Assembly: GCF_044542075.1 (NCBI RefSeq)
Contig: NZ_JBITTU010000006.1
Span: 124,001-188,000 of the forward strand
Origin: Leeuwenhoekiella sp044542075
GTDB taxonomy: Bacteria; Bacteroidota; Bacteroidia; Flavobacteriales; Flavobacteriaceae
DNA length: 64,000 bases
Direction of reading: 5' to 3'
Of this stretch, positions 8,713-18,276 are shown in pieces. A program made the translations under genes and the position numbers. Each line of letters starts with the position of its first letter. Position 1 is the stretch's first letter. Below the pieces are notes generated by a model. That model was given only the letters and a program-made list of their open reading frames with translations. It ran no database searches and was not told where the DNA came from.

Positions 8713-10680
8713 CTATTTCATATTAATGACAGAAACTTTTTTAGCGAATTCTACATTATCACGGGTGATAACTTTAATGATATAAATACCATCACTCCAG
8801 TTAGTTGAAGGAATTACAACCTTAGATTTTGAACCTTCATTAATTTTAGAAACTAAAAGTCTACCTGAAATATCAAAAACATTTATCTCTTTAAGGTCTG
8901 ATTCTAAAGGATTTAAAACAGTTAATTCAGCTCGGTTATTATTTTGATAAACAGCAAATGATTTTTTTACTTCTTCTGCTATTTCTAATGTTGCGGCATT
9001 AATATCTTTAAACGTGATTTCAAAACGATCAGAATATATTCCTTTTGGTAATTCTATTTCATATGATGAATCTAAAATATCATGATATTCATCTGTTTTC
9101 TTATCGTGTAACCAGATGCCTTCATCAGTAATGAAGTTTAAATCTGAAATACGCATGTTGAATGTGTTCAATTCGTTATTAGCGCTAATTTTAAGAGGTA
9201 ATTTTACATCTATATCGTATGGGAAATAGTTTGTAATAATAGCTCTGTCAGTATCACTAAGATTAAAACTAACATCCGTAGCCAATTCTGAGATATTAAA
9301 ACCATCCATTGCGGTATCTGTATTTAAAGTAGAACCCTCATACATAATTCCTGTAATAGAGCGATTATAGGTGTTATTAATAAAAGTCTCTAAATGAAAC
9401 TTAGGTAATACCAGATATCCTCTATTGTCATAAGACTGGCTACCTGCTCTTAAAGTAGAATTAACGTTAGAAGACTTTTGAGTAGAACTTGTTTTTTTAG
9501 ATTTATCAATTTTACTTTTAAATTGAGATAAATTACCACGGCTTTCTTTCACAAAAACTCTAAATTCATTTTTAGTAGTGACAAGACCATCAGCAATTCC
9601 TTCTACAAAGAAACCCTGACCTACAGGAGCAAAATGTCTTTCAATATTCTCACCAGTATCCCCAGTAGCACTCCCTGCAATTTCATTACCATCATTATCA
9701 TATCTTACAAAAGCTGCTGGAGAATATGAACCTGTATAATCGCAAGGACCGGGAGTATAAGTGCCATAGCCTCCTTCATAATCAACAAGATAATGTGATT
9801 TAACACTTGGATCGGACTCCCAGAAATAGGCATTTCCATTAATTGTATTTCCAACGGCAACTCTTGATGAGGGGTCAGATGTACCTAAACAATTTTCTAA
9901 AGTTTCGGGGCTGGCACCAGAATTAGATAATAAATAAAAGCTTAAATTCATCGCAGATGAATAAGGATTACCTACCATAGTAAGATTATCAGGTAATACT
10001 TTAACATTTATGGTCCCATTATTCGGAATACCTCTAAAATCAATGATTTCTGCAGTGGGCGTAGTGTTGTCACCTATTCCTTTCATCGTATAACCCTCTC
10101 CAGGATTTAAATCAATTGATGAAGAAACTTTTTCGTAACCTGAATACCCATTTTTAGCTACATATTTATAAAGCCAATATGATGAAAATTGCAATTGATT
10201 AGATCCGGTAATAATCCCATCATAATTTGGTGTGAATGTTATAGGATTTGAAACCATTTCGGTTCCCGTAGGTTGATAAATACCACCACCATTATTACTT
10301 TCTTGATAAAACCTTTTGTTACCAGCATTAGTGCCAGCATACTGCAGTGGTAGATTGTTGTCAGGATCACCTACAGGTGAAGTCCAAAAATGATAATCCC
10401 ATTTATTCATCGAGTTTTTTTGATATACAGAAACAACGCCGGTACCCGTATTAATTTTATCATCATCTCCTTGAATCAATTGACCTTCACTTCTTAGATA
10501 TAAATTACCTCCGGTTTGATTAGGGTTCCCGTCTAATCCAATCTCTTGAGTAACAAATAAGATTTCTCCTTTGTTATAAATATATGCATTCTGTCCTCCA
10601 GTTGAAGACTTAACGTGTAATTGACCCGAAGCCAAAATGGGTAACATCAAAAAGAAAAAATAAGAGTATAATTTTCCCAT
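8713..10680 (-). CDS. Secreted protein with T9SS type A sorting domain
   Basis: 655 aa. An N-terminal signal peptide (MGKLYSYFFFLMLPILASG) is followed by a beta-rich body and a C-terminal T9SS type A domain over about the last 75 residues: YQNNNRAELTVLNPLESDLK, then INVFDISGRLLVS and a WSDGIYIIKV stretch ending in KKVSVINMK. By family it crosses the outer membrane through the gliding-linked type IX system and is cleaved or anchored at the surface. The body has many Gly/Asn/Ser segments, a Ser/Lys/Thr-rich linker near 385-405, and no catalytic motif I can name. Related large proteins often form cell-surface or extracellular layers, but the exact role is unknown. It is a single-gene unit ended by the strong hairpin at 8651. 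Confidence 0.9.
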   Translation of the reverse strand: MGKLYSYFFFLMLPILASGQLHVKSSTGGQNAYIYNKGEILFVTQEIGLDGNPNQTGGNLYLRSEGQLIQGDDDKINTGTGVVSVYQKNSMNKWDYHFWTSPVGDPDNNLPLQYAGTNAGNKRFYQESNNGGGIYQPTGTEMVSNPITFTPNYDGIITGSNQLQFSSYWLYKYVAKNGYSGYEKVSSSIDLNPGEGYTMKGIGDNTTPTAEIIDFRGIPNNGTINVKVLPDNLTMVGNPYSSAMNLSFYLLSNSGASPETLENCLGTSDPSSRVAVGNTINGNAYFWESDPSVKSHYLVDYEGGYGTYTPGPCDYTGSYSPAAFVRYDNDGNEIAGSATGDTGENIERHFAPVGQGFFVEGIADGLVTTKNEFRVFVKESRGNLSQFKSKIDKSKKTSSTQKSSNVNSTLRAGSQSYDNRGYLVLPKFHLETFINNTYNRSITGIMYEGSTLNTDTAMDGFNISELATDVSFNLSDTDRAIITNYFPYDIDVKLPLKISANNELNTFNMRISDLNFITDEGIWLHDKKTDEYHDILDSSYEIELPKGIYSDRFEITFKDINAATLEIAEEVKKSFAVYQNNNRAELTVLNPLESDLKEINVFDISGRLLVSKINEGSKSKVVIPSTNWSDGIYIIKVITRDNVEFAKKVSVINMK

Positions 10681-10776
10681 AATAGAATATTTTTGTAAAT
10701 ATATAAAAATTAAGACATTTGCAATACACTTAAAAGATATTTTTAAGCTTTTAAACGATTGTTTTTCAACGGTATT

Positions 10777-11319
10777 ATGACAATGAATTTACAGGTAGGA
10801 CAACGTATTTCCCTTATAGATGATAATTTATCTGGTGTTATTACAAAAATAGTGGCTGATGAGATTTATTTCAGTACAGATGATGGTTTTGAACTTTCAG
10901 CGAACAGATCTCAGATTATTAAGGATGAGGCTTTTGATGTTGCTATCCCGGAAGACATAGAATTACTATTGACTGAGAAAGAAAAAGTATATCAAAACAA
11001 GAAAATTCCTACTAAAAAACTAAAAGGGGTTATCCCTCCTATGGAAGTTGATTTGCATATACATCAACTTACATCTTCAGAGCGTGGGCTTAGTGCTCAC
11101 GATAAACTCAATCTACAAATAGATACGGCAAGACATAAATTAGAGTTTGCCATAAGAAAACGTATTCAACGTATCGTTTTTATACACGGTGTGGGTGAGG
11201 GGGTGTTACGTGCAGAGCTTGAATATCTTTTTTCAAGATATGATAACATCAAGTTTTACGATGCTAATTACCAACAATACGGTTTAGGTGCAACTGAGGT
11301 TTATATTTTTCAGAATTAA
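10777..11319 (+). CDS. Smr domain protein (MutS2-like C-terminal nuclease domain)
   Basis: I place the start at ATG 10777 (or 10783). An upstream in-frame TTG at 10759 would add six residues and is less likely. The N-terminal 60 residues form a small beta domain (LQVGQRISLID...GVITKI) and the C-terminal 90 residues are an Smr domain: EVDLHIHQL, then FIHGVGEGVLRAELE and a final GLGATEVYIF. Smr domains bind or nick DNA or RNA. In Bacteroidota this two-domain form is common and its target is not known. It converges on the lipoprotein gene at 11332 with a 12-base gap. Confidence 0.85.
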   Translation: MTMNLQVGQRISLIDDNLSGVITKIVADEIYFSTDDGFELSANRSQIIKDEAFDVAIPEDIELLLTEKEKVYQNKKIPTKKLKGVIPPMEVDLHIHQLTSSERGLSAHDKLNLQIDTARHKLEFAIRKRIQRIVFIHGVGEGVLRAELEYLFSRYDNIKFYDANYQQYGLGATEVYIFQN

Positions 11320-11331
11320 TGGCATTAAAAT

Positions 11332-12294
11332 TTAATTAGAAAAAGCCGGAGTTATAGTTATTGTTTGATTGGGAGCACTATATTCACCAAAGAATAAATT
11401 CTGTTGGCGTATAGTTTCATCACCGTTATCTTTAATAAAAACAGCGTTGGTAATATTTATAGTTAGTGTAATCGTTTCTAAATAATAAGTGTGAATTCTA
11501 TAAGAATTCACGTTATAATCTACAGCTACATTATTATTTAAATAATCCTGACCTATAGAAATATCTGTAGTGTCATTGTTTGGGTTTAGATCTTGATCTT
11601 TATCTTCATTTATCGTGAGAACTCCATCACCATCATCATCATTATCTATAAAATTAGGCCTTCCATCACCATCGGTGTCTAAAGAGGCTTCATAATTTAT
11701 AGATCCATCTGTATTTAGAACGACACCCTCCTGATTTGTAGGCACATTATCACCATCATCATCAAAGTCGTAAATATTAGGAATTCCATCACCGTCAAGA
11801 TCTTCAGTAAGATTGCCTTCTGCATCTTCTAAAAGAATTTCAAATTCGGCATCTATGCCATCACGATCATTATAATCTCCCTGAGTTACTATTGTAAGGG
11901 TTCCTTCATCGCTTATATATTGTTCGTTAACTGTAGGGGTGGCAGGCGGTATTTTGGAGCAAAAATAGTCTGCGTCAACGGCTCCATTGTAAATTCGATA
12001 GGAAATAAATGAATCTGCACTGCTTCCCAAATTATACGTGTAAGCACCACTGCTGTTAGGAGCTTCTAAAATGGGATCACTAGTACTTAATGTAAATGCT
12101 AAAGACTCATTAGTATCGCTATTTATTTTATAAAAAATATAATTTGTAATTGCAGTATCGTTATTATCTAGAGTGACAGTACTGCAATAATTTATAGCTA
12201 AATCTGTAAAATCAAACGAAGTAACAATAAGGTCTCCGTCATCACAAGATTCAAAAAATAGAACAGAGCATATTAAAAATAGGTACTTCTTCAT
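11332..12294 (-). CDS. Lipoprotein with calcium-binding-type Asp/Gly repeats
   Basis: 320 aa. The lipoprotein signal peptide MKKYLFLICSVLFFESC places the lipidated Cys at 17, followed by Asp-Asp (DDGD). The middle holds thrombospondin type 3-like repeats: DLDGDGIPNIYDFDDDGD near residues 166-183, and a second one, DTDGDGRPNFIDNDDDGDGV, near 206-225. Such repeats bind calcium and stiffen surface proteins. The rest has beta-strand character and I recognise no enzyme motif. It is probably anchored in the outer membrane. A candidate -7 box on the minus strand (CAAAAATA on plus, 12312-12319) lies about 20 bases before the start. Confidence 0.8.
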   Translation of the reverse strand: MKKYLFLICSVLFFESCDDGDLIVTSFDFTDLAINYCSTVTLDNNDTAITNYIFYKINSDTNESLAFTLSTSDPILEAPNSSGAYTYNLGSSADSFISYRIYNGAVDADYFCSKIPPATPTVNEQYISDEGTLTIVTQGDYNDRDGIDAEFEILLEDAEGNLTEDLDGDGIPNIYDFDDDGDNVPTNQEGVVLNTDGSINYEASLDTDGDGRPNFIDNDDDGDGVLTINEDKDQDLNPNNDTTDISIGQDYLNNNVAVDYNVNSYRIHTYYLETITLTINITNAVFIKDNGDETIRQQNLFFGEYSAPNQTITITPAFSN

Positions 12295-12371
12295 AACAAA
12301 TCACTTTAGCACAAAAATAGGAGAATTGCACATTACTAACAGTTGTAGGTGGTAAATAATTTTATTGTGGT

Positions 12372-12379
12372 TAATTTTG
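12372..12379 (+). promoter_or_regulatory. Candidate -7 box (TAATTTTG) of the cysteine desulfurase gene
   Basis: TAATTTTG fits the Bacteroidota -7 consensus TAnnTTTG and lies 19 bases before the ATG at 12399. The nearest TTG (12343-12345) is 26 bases away, longer than usual, so the -33 element is unclear. Confidence 0.45.
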
Positions 12380-12398
12380 CAGTTTCTAAAACATACGA

Positions 12399-13544
12399 AT
12401 GACTCAAGTTTATTTTGATAACGCTGCTACAACAGCAATTCGCCCGGAAGTAATTACGCGTATGATGCAAGTAATGAGTGATATACCGGGAAATCCTTCT
12501 TCTACTCACGCAGTAGGGCGTAAAGCTAAAACTGTAATCGAGCAGGCGCGTAAAACCATCGCCGGTTATTTAAATGTTACTCCTGCCGAAATAATTTTTA
12601 CTTCAGGCGGTACAGAAGCAGATAATCTGATCATAAATAGTGCTGTTAGAGATTTAGAGGTTAGACATATTATTACGAGTTCTATAGAGCACCATGCAGT
12701 TTTACATGTGGTAGAGCATTTACAATTGGCATATGATATAAAAATATCTATGGTTGCGATTAAAGACTGCGGAAGCATAGATTTAAGTCATCTTGAAGAG
12801 TTGTTAGCTTCAAATTCAGAAAAAACACTCATTAGTCTAATGCATATTAATAATGAGATAGGTAATATGTTAGATCTGGAGGCTGTTTGTACTCTAGCTA
12901 AAAAATATAGCGCACTATTTCACAGTGATATGGTACAATCTGTAGGCCATTTTGATTTAAACCTCGGTGAAATTCCTATAGATTTTATAGCTGCTGCAGC
13001 ACATAAATTTCACGGACCCAAAGGTGTAGGTTTTGCTTTTTTACGTAAAAACAGCAAAATACGACCGCTTATTTTTGGAGGAGGGCAGGAGCGCGGTAGT
13101 CGCGCAGGGACAGAACCGGTGCACAATATCGCAGGTATGGAAGAAGCACTTATTCTAGCGCAATCAAATCTTGTCGCAGAGCGGAAACATATAGAAGACA
13201 TTAAATGGTATTTTAAAGAGCAATTAGAAGCGCACATACCAGGAGTTCATTTTAATGGTAATTGCCACGACGGAACAAAAAGCACATATACCTTGCTAAA
13301 TGTGTGTTTACCCGTTCCTGCTGATAAAGCTTTAATGCTTTTATTTCAACTCGATTTAAAGGGTATTGCGTGTTCAAAAGGAAGTGCCTGTCAAAGTGGA
13401 AGCGATCAGGGAAGTCACGTTTTAAATGCATTTTTAGCTAAAGATAAATTAGATAAGCCTTCTATTCGGTTTTCATTTTCTCACGAGAATACTAAAGAAG
13501 AGGTTGATTATGTGATTGAAACTTTAAAACAGTTTATAGCTTAA
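12399..13544 (+). CDS. Cysteine desulfurase (NifS/IscS-type, class V aminotransferase)
   Basis: 381 aa, a full-length family member. PLP-binding Lys203 lies in the AAAHKFHGPKG segment. HSDMVQSVGH (175-184) binds the cofactor, TSGGTEADN (68-76) is the phosphate loop and EHHA (97-100) includes the His stacking on PLP. The persulfide-forming loop is present as GIACSKGSACQSGS, with the likely catalytic Cys331. It removes sulfur from L-cysteine to supply Fe-S clusters or tRNA thiolation. No iscU or suf genes are adjacent, so the sulfur acceptor cannot be named. Convergent with the TonB receptor gene, stop codons abutting. Confidence 0.93.
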   Translation: MTQVYFDNAATTAIRPEVITRMMQVMSDIPGNPSSTHAVGRKAKTVIEQARKTIAGYLNVTPAEIIFTSGGTEADNLIINSAVRDLEVRHIITSSIEHHAVLHVVEHLQLAYDIKISMVAIKDCGSIDLSHLEELLASNSEKTLISLMHINNEIGNMLDLEAVCTLAKKYSALFHSDMVQSVGHFDLNLGEIPIDFIAAAAHKFHGPKGVGFAFLRKNSKIRPLIFGGGQERGSRAGTEPVHNIAGMEEALILAQSNLVAERKHIEDIKWYFKEQLEAHIPGVHFNGNCHDGTKSTYTLLNVCLPVPADKALMLLFQLDLKGIACSKGSACQSGSDQGSHVLNAFLAKDKLDKPSIRFSFSHENTKEEVDYVIETLKQFIA

Positions 13545-15998
13545 TTAAAAGCGCGCGCTTAGGCATACATTAAACACTCTGGGTGAAAGATAATTAGGTA
13601 CAGCATATTGCTGCTGAGTTGCTGCATCACGTACAAATGTATTGGTGATACTGTTTTGGCGATCAAAAATATTGAAGATTTCAAGTCCAATATTTAACTC
13701 ATCAACTATAGATTTTTCAGTTTTTGATGACTCTCGAATTATTGAGTATGCAAACCCAACATCTGACCTGAAATAAAAAGGCAAACGTGTCTGGTAATCA
13801 TAGGTGTCAACGTAGGAAGGAGAACCCCCAGGCAGGCCGCTTTGATATACCATATTTAGATAGAGTTTTAAATCTGGTATCGTAGGCACATAATCTTGAA
13901 AAAGGACACCTAATTTAAAACGTTGGTCTGTAGGTCTTGCTTTATACCCTCTTTCTTCGATATTTTCTTCAGTTTTTAGAATACCAAGACTAACCCAGCT
14001 GTCTGTACCCGGTACAAACTCACCAGAGAGTCTAAAATCAACTCCATAGGCATATGCCTTCGCATCATTGGCTGCTTTATAACGTATTCTTACATTTTCT
14101 AAAGTATAAGAATTTATATTAGATAAATCTTTGTAATAAGCTTCACTAGTTAATTTAAATGGCCGTTCCCAAAGCTTAAAACTCCAGTCATTTGCGGCAA
14201 CAAAATGAATACTTTTCTGAGCTTTTACATCTGGTAGTACTTTACCTTGGGCGTTTCGTAATTCTCTATAAAATGGGGGTTGGTAATAAATCCCCGAGGC
14301 AATTCTAAAAACCATATCGGTCTTCCAGTTTGGTTTTAGGCTAAATTGTCCTCGTGGGCTAATTATGTGTTGGGTTTTTGAAGTTAGATTAGTTCCGCTA
14401 ACATTCCACACTTGAGAGCGTAATCCTAAATTATACCAGGCTTTTGTATTATTCAGTTCTAAACGTTTACTGTATTGTATAAAGGCAGAAATGCGATTTA
14501 TTTGAACTTCGTTTTGAGCGCGTACAGTCGTAAAAGCTTCTAGTGGTGCATCAAAGGGTATATAAGGTTGCTGGTTTGTAATACGATCTAAAGGCGGTCG
14601 CAAAGAAAATCCTGCAGAATCTACGATCTCATATTCCTGTACTCGATCGCGAATAGATTCGTGAGCAAATTTTAATCCCCAGTCTAATTGATTTGTACCT
14701 TTTAAATATTGCCCCTTGTGCTGAATATTAAGAATTAAAGCATCTAGGTTATTGCGAGCATGGGTAAGTTGAGATCCTATAGCTTCAGTAAAGTCAACAT
14801 CACCAGTATTGTTACCGCCTACATCAGTGTTTGGACTTCCTAAAGCATACTGGGCAAATATGTCGTAATATTCCTGTTCTTTTGTATGATAGGCAGCGCT
14901 AATAATCTTTAAATTTAAATTTTCAGTAGGTTTATAGGTTGCAGTGATGGCTCCAAAATACGTCTCATATTGGTCAGATTCCTGCCCATCATAATCGATG
15001 ATTAAAGCAATAGGATTAGTTAATGTCCCAAAATTAGTTTGCCTGGTAACTGGTTTATAATCGTAACGATTAACAGCTATATTTCCTAAAAAAGCAAGTT
15101 CAAATTTAGGGTTGAAGGTATAGGTAAGGTAGCTTTGAATGTCTGTAAACCTTGGTTTGTAGTTGGTTTCAGTTTGCTTAGCATTTACCAGCAAGCTATT
15201 GTCTCTATATCGCCCACCTACTAAGGCTGTAAACTTTTTATTTTTACTAATGCCCTCTGCGGAAAGACTAAGGCCTAATAAACTCAAATCTACTGAAGCT
15301 TCAAATTCTACAGGCCGTCTGTAGGTTATATCGAGTACAGAAGAAAGTTTATCACCATACTTAGCCTGAAACCCTCCGGCACTAAAATTTACATCGCGCA
15401 CAAGATCACTATTTACAATACTTAAACCTTCTTGCTGACCAGAGCGTATAAGAAATGGTCTATAGACTTCAATATCATTTATATAAATTAGATTTTCGTC
15501 ATAATTACCACCTCGCACAGCGTATTGAGTACTCAATTCATTATTTGCGCTAACGCCAGGTAAAATTTTTAGTAAATTTTCTACACCGGGATTTGCTCCG
15601 GGTATTTTTCTAACAGTTTCGGGATCTAAATTCACGATACCATCAATGCGGTTCTGATTCTCTGCAGAAATAACAACTGCATTAATTTCTTGAATACGCG
15701 TATTTAAAACAGGATTAAACTCAAGGTTTTCATCGGGTTTAAGTGAGAATGAAGCTGTTGTAGTTTTATAACCTACATAAGAGAATTTAATTTCTATTTT
15801 AGAATTTGCCGGTATTTCTAAATAATAAAAACCCGTCTCATCTGTCTGTGTTCCCAGATTACCACTACTAATATTTACACCAGACAATGGTTTGTTTAAT
15901 TCATCAAATACAATCCCATTTAGTATAGCACTTTGGGCATTTATTACCGAAAAGTTTCCAATACTAACAAGGAAAATAATAAAACAACGTATTTTCAA
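13545..15998 (-). CDS. TonB-dependent receptor with carboxypeptidase-like N-terminal domain
   Basis: 817 aa. The start is TTG at 15998, giving an apt signal peptide (KIRCFIIFLVSIGNFSVINA). Then comes a carboxypeptidase-regulatory-like beta domain (LNGIVFDELNKPLSGVNI; YYLEI; FSYVGYKT) to about residue 95, a plug domain (IPGANPGVENLLKILPGVSA, about 132-151, then YAVRGGNYDENLIYINDIEV) and an outer-membrane beta barrel ending VFNVCLSARF. It imports an unidentified ligand across the outer membrane with TonB energy. No SusD partner is adjacent. It starts only five bases after the M23 peptidase stop, so the two are cotranscribed. A TonB box is not obvious. Confidence 0.93.
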   Translation of the reverse strand: MKIRCFIIFLVSIGNFSVINAQSAILNGIVFDELNKPLSGVNISSGNLGTQTDETGFYYLEIPANSKIEIKFSYVGYKTTTASFSLKPDENLEFNPVLNTRIQEINAVVISAENQNRIDGIVNLDPETVRKIPGANPGVENLLKILPGVSANNELSTQYAVRGGNYDENLIYINDIEVYRPFLIRSGQQEGLSIVNSDLVRDVNFSAGGFQAKYGDKLSSVLDITYRRPVEFEASVDLSLLGLSLSAEGISKNKKFTALVGGRYRDNSLLVNAKQTETNYKPRFTDIQSYLTYTFNPKFELAFLGNIAVNRYDYKPVTRQTNFGTLTNPIALIIDYDGQESDQYETYFGAITATYKPTENLNLKIISAAYHTKEQEYYDIFAQYALGSPNTDVGGNNTGDVDFTEAIGSQLTHARNNLDALILNIQHKGQYLKGTNQLDWGLKFAHESIRDRVQEYEIVDSAGFSLRPPLDRITNQQPYIPFDAPLEAFTTVRAQNEVQINRISAFIQYSKRLELNNTKAWYNLGLRSQVWNVSGTNLTSKTQHIISPRGQFSLKPNWKTDMVFRIASGIYYQPPFYRELRNAQGKVLPDVKAQKSIHFVAANDWSFKLWERPFKLTSEAYYKDLSNINSYTLENVRIRYKAANDAKAYAYGVDFRLSGEFVPGTDSWVSLGILKTEENIEERGYKARPTDQRFKLGVLFQDYVPTIPDLKLYLNMVYQSGLPGGSPSYVDTYDYQTRLPFYFRSDVGFAYSIIRESSKTEKSIVDELNIGLEIFNIFDRQNSITNTFVRDAATQQQYAVPNYLSPRVFNVCLSARF

Positions 15999-16003
15999 AA
16001 GCT

Positions 16004-17695
16004 CTATTTTCTAAAGAATGTGTTTTTAAATGTAGTGCTATTTCCTACATTATCTGTTACAATAAGCTGAAGTTGGTTTTCTCCGGAAACACTTTTGCCA
16101 TCATCAAAATTATACGTAAGAAGATTTTTTTTGTATTCGTATTCTACTAAAGCAAATTTTCCGTTTAGTGTAAGGCGATAACTTTTAATTCCGGTATTTT
16201 CATCGGTTATTTTAAAATTTAGGGTTTTATAGTCTGAAATCCATTTACCATCTGACAGATCTATAGCCTCAATTCTAGGAGGTTTTGTATCTAATCCAAG
16301 TTTAAAATCGCCTAACGCATTTACGCTTGCAGATATGTGATCACCTTCTAAGGTAGCTCCTTCATAACGCAATAGTCCTCTGTAATTAACTCTTCCTATA
16401 TAAAGTCGTTCACGATCGCCAGGCTGAAAAGCTGAAACATCATAACTCAATTTAATATATTTCTGTACAGGTATTAAATCCTGATCAAGATGCAGTGCGT
16501 CTGTGTTTGCAGAGATATCTAAATAATAATCATCATAAAACGAACCTTCAGGAATAAACAAATCCCAATCACCTACTTTGAAGCTTTGATTTGCATCTGC
16601 CTGTACAAAATATGGAGTAACTTTTTTTACAGTAGGGGACAATATCGGTTCTTTAGCAATAGTTATAGGTACAACAACTACAGTTTCATTACCCTTGATA
16701 TCCGATACTCTTATAGTGTAAATTCCGCTAGTTCCGTCTTGATTTAGATTAAGTATACCTTTGTTTTTCTCGTATTTAAATATGCTCAACGGGTTGTTAC
16801 GCTCTATAAATAGTTTCTGAACCCGATCTCTTTTTTCTTCATAGTAAGCGTAATCAATCATTCGGTTTAAATAACGGGTTTCTGCAAATGAGAATTTGTC
16901 CATTTCCAGATCTAATAATTTTTCACCATTTAAACTGGTTTCAATTTTATAAATACCATTGTTATTATTAGCGGCATCTTGCATATCTACCGTTCCTACC
17001 GCAAACCCTATAGCTCCATAAGCTGTAATCTTTTCACTTAGAAAAGTACCATCAGGTTGCTTTGTAATAGTTAGTTTTTGACGTGCTTGCGATTGATTTA
17101 CAGCGCTACTGTCTGAGAGTGTATACACAAGCAAGTCGTTTATAATGGGAGCTCTATGGTCTGCAACTTCAATTCCAAAAAGTTGGGCATTCATAGGGCG
17201 TTCATTTTTATCTCGTATTTCAAAATGAACGTGAGGGCCGCCGCTACCTCCTGTGTTTCCGCTAAAAGCGACTAATTGACCTTGTGTCACAGCTAATTCA
17301 CCTGGAGCTGGAAAAAGTTCAATCTCGTAGCTTTCAGCTTCATATTGTTTTTGTTTGACGTAAGTCTCTAACTCTGGCGAAAATTTATCAAGATGCCCGT
17401 AAACGGTAGTGTACCCATTAGGGTGGTCTATATAGAGCGCTTTACCATACCCATAATGCGATATTTTTATACGACTTACATTTCCCGAAGCGCTGGCCAC
17501 GACATCAAGACCGGTACGCTGTTGTGTTTTAATATCAAGCCCACTATGAAAGTGGTTACTGCGCAGTTCACCAAAACTACCTGCGAGAACGGTGGTGATA
17601 CGCAACGGTGGTATAAAATCTTTTTTAGGGATATCTGATTGTCCATTAACAAGAAGTGTACAGCTTGTAAGAAGAATAATTAATAGTTTTTTCAT
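16004..17695 (-). CDS. M23 family metallopeptidase (LytM-type), exported
   Basis: I take ATG 17695 (MKKLLIILLTSCTLLVNGQS), which gives a proper signal peptide. A longer frame opens at 17722 but lacks one. The M23 zinc site is complete: HSGLDI (His50, Asp54 in the shorter numbering) and HVHFE (His155, His157), with YGYGKALYIDHPNGYTTVYG between. After the peptidase domain a long beta-rich C-terminal half (about 200-560) resembles Ig-like domains and includes FKITDENTGIKSYRLTLNGK. By family it cuts peptidoglycan cross-bridges or binds them in the periplasm. It is the first gene of an operon with the TonB receptor and is divergent from the zapA operon, which suggests an envelope-growth role. Confidence 0.92.
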   Translation of the reverse strand: MKKLLIILLTSCTLLVNGQSDIPKKDFIPPLRITTVLAGSFGELRSNHFHSGLDIKTQQRTGLDVVASASGNVSRIKISHYGYGKALYIDHPNGYTTVYGHLDKFSPELETYVKQKQYEAESYEIELFPAPGELAVTQGQLVAFSGNTGGSGGPHVHFEIRDKNERPMNAQLFGIEVADHRAPIINDLLVYTLSDSSAVNQSQARQKLTITKQPDGTFLSEKITAYGAIGFAVGTVDMQDAANNNNGIYKIETSLNGEKLLDLEMDKFSFAETRYLNRMIDYAYYEEKRDRVQKLFIERNNPLSIFKYEKNKGILNLNQDGTSGIYTIRVSDIKGNETVVVVPITIAKEPILSPTVKKVTPYFVQADANQSFKVGDWDLFIPEGSFYDDYYLDISANTDALHLDQDLIPVQKYIKLSYDVSAFQPGDRERLYIGRVNYRGLLRYEGATLEGDHISASVNALGDFKLGLDTKPPRIEAIDLSDGKWISDYKTLNFKITDENTGIKSYRLTLNGKFALVEYEYKKNLLTYNFDDGKSVSGENQLQLIVTDNVGNSTTFKNTFFRK

Positions 17696-17918
17696 AGAAT
17701 GGCTAAGATAAAAAAAACGCAATCATTTTGCATTTATGGTACGCTAAGAACTTTATTATTTTTTATAAAATATGCCTTTTTGAAATCGAAGAATTAAATA
17801 ATTAGATGTATTTAAAATTGAAATAACGAAAATTTTCAGAACGCTCTGATAGATAAAGTGGTTAAGGTTAAATTATTGTAGAATTGCAAAGGCTTGTTTA
17901 AAAATAAAATAGAATGTA

Positions 17919-17949
17919 TTGCGATATTAACCCTCGAATGTTAACTTTG
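17919..17949 (+). promoter_or_regulatory. Promoter of the coiled-coil/zapA operon
   Basis: TTG at 17919-17921, a 20-base spacer, then TAACTTTG at 17942-17949: a close match to the Bacteroidota TTG-N17-23-TAnnTTTG promoter. The first start codon is 28 bases further on. The rest of the 17696-17977 intergenic stretch shows nothing else I can name. Confidence 0.7.
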
Positions 17950-17977
17950 TGTGACTAAGCATTGTTAAAATAAGGTT

Positions 17978-18268
17978 ATGAGTGAAATGTTGGAGCGTAT
18001 AGATGCGTTGCAAAATGTAATTAGCAAACTAGTGCATCGTTATCAGAAACTTCAGCGAGAAAATGAGGTCCTACAGACCGCTAATCATAATTTGAAGCAA
18101 GAGCAGGAAGAGCTGGTAACTTTACTAAGTAATTGGGAAGCTAAATACAGTACACTTAAAACTGCAAATGCAATGCTGGGCAGTAATGAATACAAACGGG
18201 AAACCAAGCTAAAAATAAATACTATGATGCGTGAGATTGATGCGTGTATTGCTCAATTAGCAGATTAG
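17978..18268 (+). CDS. Small coiled-coil protein upstream of zapA (ZapB-like candidate)
   Basis: 96 aa, almost wholly helical with heptad-like spacing from residue 4 to about 65 (ERIDALQNVISKLVHRYQKL, QRENEVLQTANHNLKQEQEE), then a short C-terminal helix (LKINTMMREIDACIAQLAD). No catalytic motif. It precedes zapA by eight bases and shares its promoter. A small coiled coil cotranscribed with zapA suggests a Z-ring accessory protein comparable in size to ZapB of enterobacteria. That role is inferred from shape and position, and homology to ZapB is not shown. Common in Flavobacteriia as a hypothetical protein. Confidence 0.85.
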   Translation: MSEMLERIDALQNVISKLVHRYQKLQRENEVLQTANHNLKQEQEELVTLLSNWEAKYSTLKTANAMLGSNEYKRETKLKINTMMREIDACIAQLAD

Positions 18269-18276
18269 TTTAGGAT

